Positions 58,730 to 64,000 of a stretch of DNA of 64,000 bases are shown one piece after another; within the stretch, counting starts at the first letter, position 1; the number at the start of each line of letters is the position of its first letter. A program made the translations under genes and the position numbers. A model generated the notes under the pieces. That model did not search any database and was not told where the DNA came from. It saw only the letters and a list, made by a program, of their open reading frames with translations. Source of the stretch: Dietzia natronolimnaea (GTDB taxonomy: Bacteria > Actinomycetota > Actinomycetes > Mycobacteriales > Mycobacteriaceae); NCBI RefSeq assembly GCF_002289575.1, contig NZ_NTGA01000019.1, positions 1 through 64,000 of the forward strand, given 5' to 3'.

Positions 58730-61294
58730 TCAGAGGAGTCCGAGTCGTCGGGCTTCGTGGACCGCCGCGTCGCGGGACCGGACCCCGAGCTTGCGGTACA
58801 CCGACCGCAGCTGCGTCTTGACCGTGTTGGCGCTGACGAAGTGCTGGCGAGCGATGGCGGTGATGGAGTCACCGGTACCCAGGCTCGCGAGGATGGCGAG
58901 CTCGCGCCCGGTGAGCTCGGTCGATCCCGGGGCCGGCGGCGGGGCCCCGGCATCGCGCACGGCGGGCGGCAGCTCGGGACCCAGCGTCGCGAACGTGGCC
59001 AGGGTGCCGGGGGCGAGCGTGGCGAAGGGACGAACAACTCCGGTGAGTGTGGACGTGGTGATCGCGCGCTCCAGGTACGTCACCGCCTCCTCCCTGTCGC
59101 CGAGACCGATCGAGGCGGCGGCACCGACCAGGGACAACTCCAGGGAATCCCGCTGCGTGCACCGGAGGTCCCCGTAGTGGTCCCGGACGACCCCCAATGC
59201 GCCCGCGAGGTCACCGTCGTACAGTCGGGCCCGGGCCCGGGCCGGCGCGGTGAGGGGGTCCGTGGACCCCCCGAGGAGGTCGAGGGCCACGCCCGTTTGC
59301 CCCATCGCCAGGTGGAGGTCGGCCCGGACCGCATCGAGTAGCGGCCCCACCACGGCGCCGTTCGCACGCAACCCCGGGAACCGCCTCATGTGGTGCTCGA
59401 CGTACCGCAATCCGTCGGCCGGGGTGCCGGTCGCCAGGGCGATCTGGCCGTAGACGTAGAGGAAGAAACCCCAGAGTTCCTCCTGGTCCGAGGGAGGACC
59501 GAGATCGGTCATGAGATCGACGGCCGACTCGATGTCCAGGCGCTCGAGCCGCGCCAACGCGGACCCGATCATGCCGGCCGGGCGGACCACGACTTCCGAG
59601 TCGTGGGGCAGCTGCGGGTGCCGCTGCTCCTCCTCCCACCAGGAGTCGGCATCCCGGACGTGGCCGAGGATCGCGTTCACCAGAGTCAGCTTCCCGGCCG
59701 CGTCCCGCTCGATGAACGACCCGACCCCGAGCCGGTGACCCCGGCGCAGCATCTGATGAGCGTCGTCGAACCGCCCCACCAGGAGCAGGGTCAGGCCGAG
59801 GTGGAGAAACACGAACGCCGGGCCGTCCCGCTCCGCCTGCGTCGAGGACTCGAAGTCGGGGACGGGGACCCGGCGCAGCATCTCGTACTCCGAGGCGGCA
59901 TTCTCGAAACGCCCGTCGATACGCAGCGAGATCATCCGCATCAACCGCTCGGCGTCATCCGAGACCTCGGGCAAGTCCACCAGATCCGGAGGCGGGGCGG
60001 GACTGTCCTTGGGCGCGGAGAACTGACTGTGCATCCTGCGCAACGTGCCGAAGAGCGGTTCGCTCTCGAGCACCTCGGGAGGGATCCGCTTGAGGTCGCC
60101 GTCCATGTGCAGGAAGTTGGTCGTGTACAGGGTCTTCCAATGCCCGCGGAGGACGTCCAGCACGAGGTCCCAGCGTTCGGCATCGATCGCGTGGACGAAC
60201 GCCGTGTGAGGCCGTCCCTCCGCCAGCCAGTGGTCGATCAGGGCGATCCGCGCCTCGAGTAGGTCCTCCGGCCGCTCCGTTGCTGCGATGCGCAGGAGGG
60301 ATGCCCTGATCGGGTCGGGCAGGTTCCAGGTCGGTTCGGCAGCCCGCGTGTCGAAGACGGTGAGTCCGTGCCTCTCGAGGGCGGCGAGTCCGTCGTCTAC
60401 CGCGTTCTCCCGTCCGGTCACCCCGCCGATCGCCACGGCGACCGTGGGGGAGGTCAGCGGGATGGCCGTCGCGGCACGGAAGATCTCCCTCCTGTGGCGG
60501 CGCAGCTCCGCCGTCTCGGCCAGAACCCGGACGACCACCCGGTCCACCGCGCTGCGGATGCGCCCGACCCGGTCTGCGCGGGACCGGGAGTCCGACCTCA
60601 GGGCGTCCACACCGCTGTCGACCAGGCCGGCGATCCGACCCGTCTCCGCCGCGACCTCACCCAGAGGGATCGTCGACGCCGCGGGGAGGCCCGCCAGATC
60701 GATCGCGGCGGCGAGTTCGGCATCCGTGAGCAGGAGGTCCGCCGGAGACACGAACACCCTGTCCGCCGGCAGCCCCGGCGCCTCGTGCCACGCACCCGCG
60801 GTGCGGGTGGCCACCAGCACACGGAATATCCCGCCGGACGACTGCTCGAACAGGTCACGGACACGGTTCTCCGGCTCCCCCACCAGATGAAGGTCGTCCA
60901 GGACCAGTGTGAGGTGGCCTCGCCACGACCTGACCAGGGACGTCACCTGGTCGAACGGGTCTGCCGTCGGGTCCGTGGCGGCGCGGCGCGCACCGACCGG
61001 CCCGACAGTCGGTGCGCCGTCGTCCCGGTGCTCCAATAGCGACGTCGCGACCTCCTGCCAGTAGGTGTCAGGGGTGCTGCCCGGTTCGGGCTCGATCACC
61101 CCGGCGACGGCCCCCGGGGAGGCGGAGGCGGCCGACCACCGCCTGAGCAGGGTGGTCTTTCCGGAGAGCAGGGGGCCACGCACGACGACCAACCGCTCCG
61201 GCCCGGAGAGCGCGTCGAGCAGTCGCGTGCGCGGAGGGGACTGCGGGGTCGGGACGGGGCCCACCACACCGGCGGCGGGGCGACTCGCGATCAT
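58730..61294 (-). CDS. MalT-like LuxR-family ATP-dependent regulator (LAL)
   Basis: Large transcriptional activator of 854 residues. The P-loop VVRGPLLSGKTTLLRRW lies at about residues 37-53 and Walker B LTLVLDDLHLVG near 130. A long helical/TPR-like sensor region follows. The C-terminal LuxR HTH (about 795-850) reads LTGRELAILASLGTGDSITAIARQHFVSANTVKTQL, summarised by SITAIARQHFVSANTVKTQL. AAGGAGGGGGAGG precedes ATG 61294. The target genes are unknown; the LAXTG operon and its palindrome lie directly downstream. Confidence 0.9.
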   Translation of the reverse strand: MIASRPAAGVVGPVPTPQSPPRTRLLDALSGPERLVVVRGPLLSGKTTLLRRWSAASASPGAVAGVIEPEPGSTPDTYWQEVATSLLEHRDDGAPTVGPVGARRAATDPTADPFDQVTSLVRSWRGHLTLVLDDLHLVGEPENRVRDLFEQSSGGIFRVLVATRTAGAWHEAPGLPADRVFVSPADLLLTDAELAAAIDLAGLPAASTIPLGEVAAETGRIAGLVDSGVDALRSDSRSRADRVGRIRSAVDRVVVRVLAETAELRRHRREIFRAATAIPLTSPTVAVAIGGVTGRENAVDDGLAALERHGLTVFDTRAAEPTWNLPDPIRASLLRIAATERPEDLLEARIALIDHWLAEGRPHTAFVHAIDAERWDLVLDVLRGHWKTLYTTNFLHMDGDLKRIPPEVLESEPLFGTLRRMHSQFSAPKDSPAPPPDLVDLPEVSDDAERLMRMISLRIDGRFENAASEYEMLRRVPVPDFESSTQAERDGPAFVFLHLGLTLLLVGRFDDAHQMLRRGHRLGVGSFIERDAAGKLTLVNAILGHVRDADSWWEEEQRHPQLPHDSEVVVRPAGMIGSALARLERLDIESAVDLMTDLGPPSDQEELWGFFLYVYGQIALATGTPADGLRYVEHHMRRFPGLRANGAVVGPLLDAVRADLHLAMGQTGVALDLLGGSTDPLTAPARARARLYDGDLAGALGVVRDHYGDLRCTQRDSLELSLVGAAASIGLGDREEAVTYLERAITTSTLTGVVRPFATLAPGTLATFATLGPELPPAVRDAGAPPPAPGSTELTGRELAILASLGTGDSITAIARQHFVSANTVKTQLRSVYRKLGVRSRDAAVHEARRLGLL

Positions 61295-61413
61295 GCTCGC
61301 CTCCCCCTCCTTGAGTCAGACCGGCGCGCCGACACCACCGTTGATCCACCGGGTTTACTTCCTACGTTACGGCTCCCGCCCAACGACCTTCCAAGAAGAT
61401 CACCCGGGGGCAC

Positions 61414-61632
61414 TCACGCGGTCGTGCGCACGAACAGGTGCCACCCCAGCCAGATCCAGAAGGCCAGCAGCGCCCACCGGAGCAGCCAGAAACGGCGGAC
61501 GAACCGGACGAGGTCGACGAGGTTCGGGAGAGCGGGGGAGCGCGCGGTCACCACCACCCAGAGGAGCACGAGTGACCAGACGACCACCCAGAGGACGAGG
61601 TTGGCGGAACGGTCCGCGGGGAGGAACGTCAC
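61414..61632 (-). CDS. small membrane protein
   Basis: Protein of 72 residues with two hydrophobic helices (LVLWVVVWSLVLLWVVV and LLRWALLAFWIWLGWHLF). GTG 61632 is chosen because it overlaps the preceding stop as GTGA; ATG 61650 is an alternative without a ribosome site. The paired gene upstream ends with a similar aromatic helix (VWAWLGWALV). Function unknown. It resembles the DUF6186-type tail proteins of corynebacteria, but I am not sure. Confidence 0.65.
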   Translation of the reverse strand: MTFLPADRSANLVLWVVVWSLVLLWVVVTARSPALPNLVDLVRFVRRFWLLRWALLAFWIWLGWHLFVRTTA

Positions 61633-62057
61633 CGTGTCACCAGAGCCCATCCCAGCCACGCCCACACGGCCAAGGCCGCGGCTCGAACCGGATAGAAGGA
61701 CAAGGGCTGCTCGAACAACGAACTGAGCGTCGGGTAGATCGAGCGCGGTTCGGCGAAGAAATGCCCGAGTTGGATCACCGCGACGACCGCGAGGAGCACC
61801 ACCCACACGATGATCGGCACGGGTCCGGCCTTGGAGAGGTCGCCCCTGCCGCCGGGGGAACCGGGCCTGTGCCACCCACGCCGCACCGCGAGGACGATCA
61901 CGGCGAGGACCGGTGCGGCCACGGCCACACGCACGGGCCACGTCATGGGGTCGCCCAGCGCGGCGAGGGCTCCGTACACCGCGAAGCCGACCAGCACCAG
62001 CACGCGAGTGCGCGCCGACCGCCGCGCTCCGCGCACTGTGGGCCCGGCGCCGATCAT
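61629..62057 (-). CDS. small integral membrane protein
   Basis: Protein of 142 residues with four hydrophobic segments. Starting MIGAGPTVRGARRSART, it continues VLVLVGFAVYGALAALGDP and later PVPIIVWVVLLAVVAVIQLGHFF. I do not recognise it. ATG 62057 lacks a good ribosome site. Its stop overlaps the next small membrane protein gene by four bases, so the two are coupled and probably act together. The MprF-like gene is divergent, 176 bases away. Confidence 0.65.
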   Translation of the reverse strand: MIGAGPTVRGARRSARTRVLVLVGFAVYGALAALGDPMTWPVRVAVAAPVLAVIVLAVRRGWHRPGSPGGRGDLSKAGPVPIIVWVVLLAVVAVIQLGHFFAEPRSIYPTLSSLFEQPLSFYPVRAAALAVWAWLGWALVTR

Positions 62058-62233
62058 GTCCGCGAGGGTAACAACACACTGGTGACAACACACCCGGGAG
62101 CACCGGTGTTCGCGCCCGCACGAAGGGTGGTGAGCGCATACTTGATCCCGTTCACACACGGGGTCACGACGGGTGGCCCACGCCGGTTCCGTCACGCGCT
62201 GGTTCCGTCACGCGCGCCGCCCACGGGAGCACC

Positions 62234-64000
62234 ATGAGCACCGACCAGATCACCGAGAGCACGGACGACCCCGGCGTACCCGCGGAACCGTCCCCGTTCG
62301 CCACCGCGGCCGGTGCCGTCTCGCGTGCCGCCCGCCGCCTCCCGGTCACAGCGATCGTGCTGGCGGCCCTCCTCGTGACCGGGGTGGTGTTCGAGACCCT
62401 GTGGCGCGCCGCCCCCGTCGCCCCGTGGTTCGAAGGCGTGGCGTACGGCGTCCCTGCGCTCGAGGGCGGTCGGTGGTGGACGGTGTTCGTCGGCCCGTGG
62501 TTCGGGATGACCCCGCTCCAGCACGCGTCGCTTCTCGTGCTGGTGGCGGCGGGATTCGGTGTCGGCGAGTGGCGGTTGGGGTCCGCACGGACAGCGCTGG
62601 TCGCGATCGGCGGCCAGCTGATCGGGGTCCTCGGGGCGGTCGCCGTGCTCGTCCCCGGGAACGCGGTGGGCTGGGAGTGGGCCGCCGAGTTGTCCGTGGT
62701 GCTCGACGTGGGGTGCTCGACCGCGGTGATCGCCGTTCTGGCCGCCACCACCGCCACGCTGGTGTCCCCGTGGCGGCTGCGGGCGCGGGCGCTGCTCTAC
62801 GGCTACGTGATCGTGTCGTTCCTGTTCCTCGGCCGTCTGGCAGACCTCACGCACCTCATCGCGTTCGCGGTGTTCCTGTTCGTGGGCGAGCGGTTCTTCT
62901 CACTCACCGAGCGGGGCCTGAGGCCCCGGACACGGCGGGAGACGAGGTTGGTCGTCTCGGCCGGGATGTGGTTCATCGCCGCGGTGCATGTGGTGGTGTA
63001 CTTCGTCCCCGCGGACGGCCCCCTGGGCCCGACCGAGGCCGACGACGTGAGCCTGGCCGGAATGCTCGTGTCGGTCCTGGTCGCCGCGGTGACCGCCGAA
63101 CTGCTCCGCCGCGGCTTCCGGGCGGCGTGGATGGTCGCCCTCGCCTACGCCGTGCTCACCGCGGTGGCCACGCTCGTCGTCACGGTGTTAGTGGTGGCGG
63201 CGGATTTCGAGAGCCTCGGCGCCGTCACGGCGGGCACCGGTCTGTTGTGGGCGGGCGAGGCCGTGCTGCTCGTGACCGGCCGGGGGGCGTTCGGGGTCCG
63301 GATCCGGCGCCGGGTCACCGGGTCCTCGGTCCATTCGGAGGACGTGGTGGACCGCGTCCGCGCGCTGATCCGTCAGCACGGGGGCAGCACCATGTCGTGG
63401 ATGATCACGTGGCAGCCGATGAACTACTTCTTCGGCGCCGGAGGAGTCGTGGGGTACCGCCTCCACGTCGGGACGGCGATCGCGTTGGCGGATCCTGTCG
63501 CCGCGCCCGAGGATCGCCGCGGGCTGCTCACCGAGTTCGTGGAGTTCGCCGAGTCGCAGGCCGCGGTGCCGTGCCTGTTCTCGGTGTCGGCCGAGACCGC
63601 CGAGACCATGCGGGACCGCGGGTGGCGGGCGCTCCAGATCGCCGAGGACACCATCATGGACCTGCCTGACCTGGCGTTCGGTGGCAAGAAGTGGCAGAAG
63701 ATCCGCAGCGCCATGAACAAGGCGCAGAAGAACGGGACGAGTTTCGTCTCCGGGCTCCTTCGGGAGCAGCCGTCCGCGATCCTGGGGCAGGTGCGCGAGA
63801 TCTCCGAGCAGTGGGTGGGGGACAAGGAGCTCCCCGAGATGGGCTTCACCCTGGGCACGGTCGAGGAGGCACTCGACGACGACGTGCGCATCGCCCTGGC
63901 GGTGGACACCGACGGGGTCGTTCAGGCGGCGCTGTCGTGGCTTCCCGTCTACCGGGGTGGCACCGAGGGCGGCGTCCGCGGGTGGACCCTGGACGTGATG
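62234..64000 (+). CDS. MprF-like (DUF2156) membrane protein, incomplete at window end
   Basis: The frame is open from ATG 62234 (GGGAG upstream) to the window edge, 589 codons. The N-terminal half has about twelve hydrophobic segments. The first of these (GGRWWTVFVGPWFGMTPLQH) is rhomboid-like. From about residue 370 a soluble DUF2156 domain begins (GGSTMSWMITWQPMNYFFG, VGYRLHVGTAIALADPVAAP, KKWQKIRSAMNKAQKNGTSF). This domain transfers aminoacyl groups to phosphatidylglycerol in MprF and is also the core of some LysX-type proteins. It would add positive charge to the membrane and resist cationic peptides. The C-terminus lies outside the window. Confidence 0.85.
   Translation, partial: MSTDQITESTDDPGVPAEPSPFATAAGAVSRAARRLPVTAIVLAALLVTGVVFETLWRAAPVAPWFEGVAYGVPALEGGRWWTVFVGPWFGMTPLQHASLLVLVAAGFGVGEWRLGSARTALVAIGGQLIGVLGAVAVLVPGNAVGWEWAAELSVVLDVGCSTAVIAVLAATTATLVSPWRLRARALLYGYVIVSFLFLGRLADLTHLIAFAVFLFVGERFFSLTERGLRPRTRRETRLVVSAGMWFIAAVHVVVYFVPADGPLGPTEADDVSLAGMLVSVLVAAVTAELLRRGFRAAWMVALAYAVLTAVATLVVTVLVVAADFESLGAVTAGTGLLWAGEAVLLVTGRGAFGVRIRRRVTGSSVHSEDVVDRVRALIRQHGGSTMSWMITWQPMNYFFGAGGVVGYRLHVGTAIALADPVAAPEDRRGLLTEFVEFAESQAAVPCLFSVSAETAETMRDRGWRALQIAEDTIMDLPDLAFGGKKWQKIRSAMNKAQKNGTSFVSGLLREQPSAILGQVREISEQWVGDKELPEMGFTLGTVEEALDDDVRIALAVDTDGVVQAALSWLPVYRGGTEGGVRGWTLDVM

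Noticed and set aside
62173-63669. Nearly 500-codon Arg/Gly-rich frame overlapping the MprF-like gene
   Set aside because: The frame starting at 62234 gives a coherent membrane protein with a DUF2156 domain through to the window end. The other frame is a compositional shadow.

Overview
This is a high-GC actinobacterial chromosome segment. It most likely comes from a mycolic-acid-containing member of the Mycobacteriales; Dietzia is my best guess, but no marker gene in the window settles the genus. Supporting traits are a secreted mycolyltransferase (43251-44450), an Rpf resuscitation factor (46668-47009), an F420-type Ddn-like reductase (35066-35503), an MMPL exporter, a DtxR/IdeR-type iron box before a siderophore-interacting protein, and a LAXTG (class E sortase type) surface protein. 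No tRNA, rRNA, CRISPR array or prophage was seen.

Layout. 1-3674 is a decayed patch: an IS3-family element has cut off the 5' end of a cytochrome P450 gene that also carries a frameshift, and a carboxymuconolactone-decarboxylase-like gene with a second frameshift sits upstream of an acyl-CoA synthetase. 3770-7649 is a cobalamin-riboswitch-controlled BtuFCD importer with an MBL-fold hydrolase. A complete IS1182-type element (7650-9479, CTAG at both edges) follows. 9497-12638 is an MMPL exporter interrupted by an in-frame TAG, with its TetR regulator. 12771-15960 is a persulfide/sulfur detoxification operon (persulfide dioxygenase-rhodanese fusion, YgaP-like rhodanese, TauE exporter) with a CsoR/CstR-like operator. 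16658-19316 looks like an Fe-S-containing FAD sugar/alcohol dehydrogenase pair (Tat 'hitchhiker' subunit plus GMC catalytic subunit).

19482-25166 carries an Ntn amidase, an MpaB-type oxygenase, an iron-regulated siderophore reductase and a three-gene ABC importer. 25206-32845 is a compact cluster of six glycosyltransferases and a WcbI-like protein with overlapping start/stop codons. 32854-40158 is mixed: AlkD-like repair protein, remnant of a pyrimidine-dimer glycosylase, HSL-type esterase, Ddn-like reductase, patatin, glutaminase-STAS fusion, fasciclin lipoprotein and a Rieske-FAD oxidoreductase. 40238-43063 is a MocR regulator divergent from an aminotransferase. 43251-49532 holds envelope genes: mycolyltransferase, glutathione peroxidase, MFS exporter, Rpf, an SRPBCC protein, a TspO-like protein and a LysB-like alpha/beta hydrolase whose nucleophile elbow reads G-C-C-C-G.

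49701-64000 contains a TetR/EamA pair around a perfect palindrome, SelO and a K+ channel, a GltS-type symporter, a DUF2243-CtaG operon with a second in-frame TAG in a small gene, a LAXTG surface-protein operon, a MalT-like LuxR regulator, two small membrane proteins, and an MprF-like (DUF2156) protein that runs off the end.

The observations I consider most worth following are the Cys-type LysB-like hydrolase, a dispersed family of three long hairpins with a conserved loop at gene ends, the two TAG-interrupted genes, the Tat-hitchhiker dehydrogenase, and the unassigned glycosyltransferase cluster.
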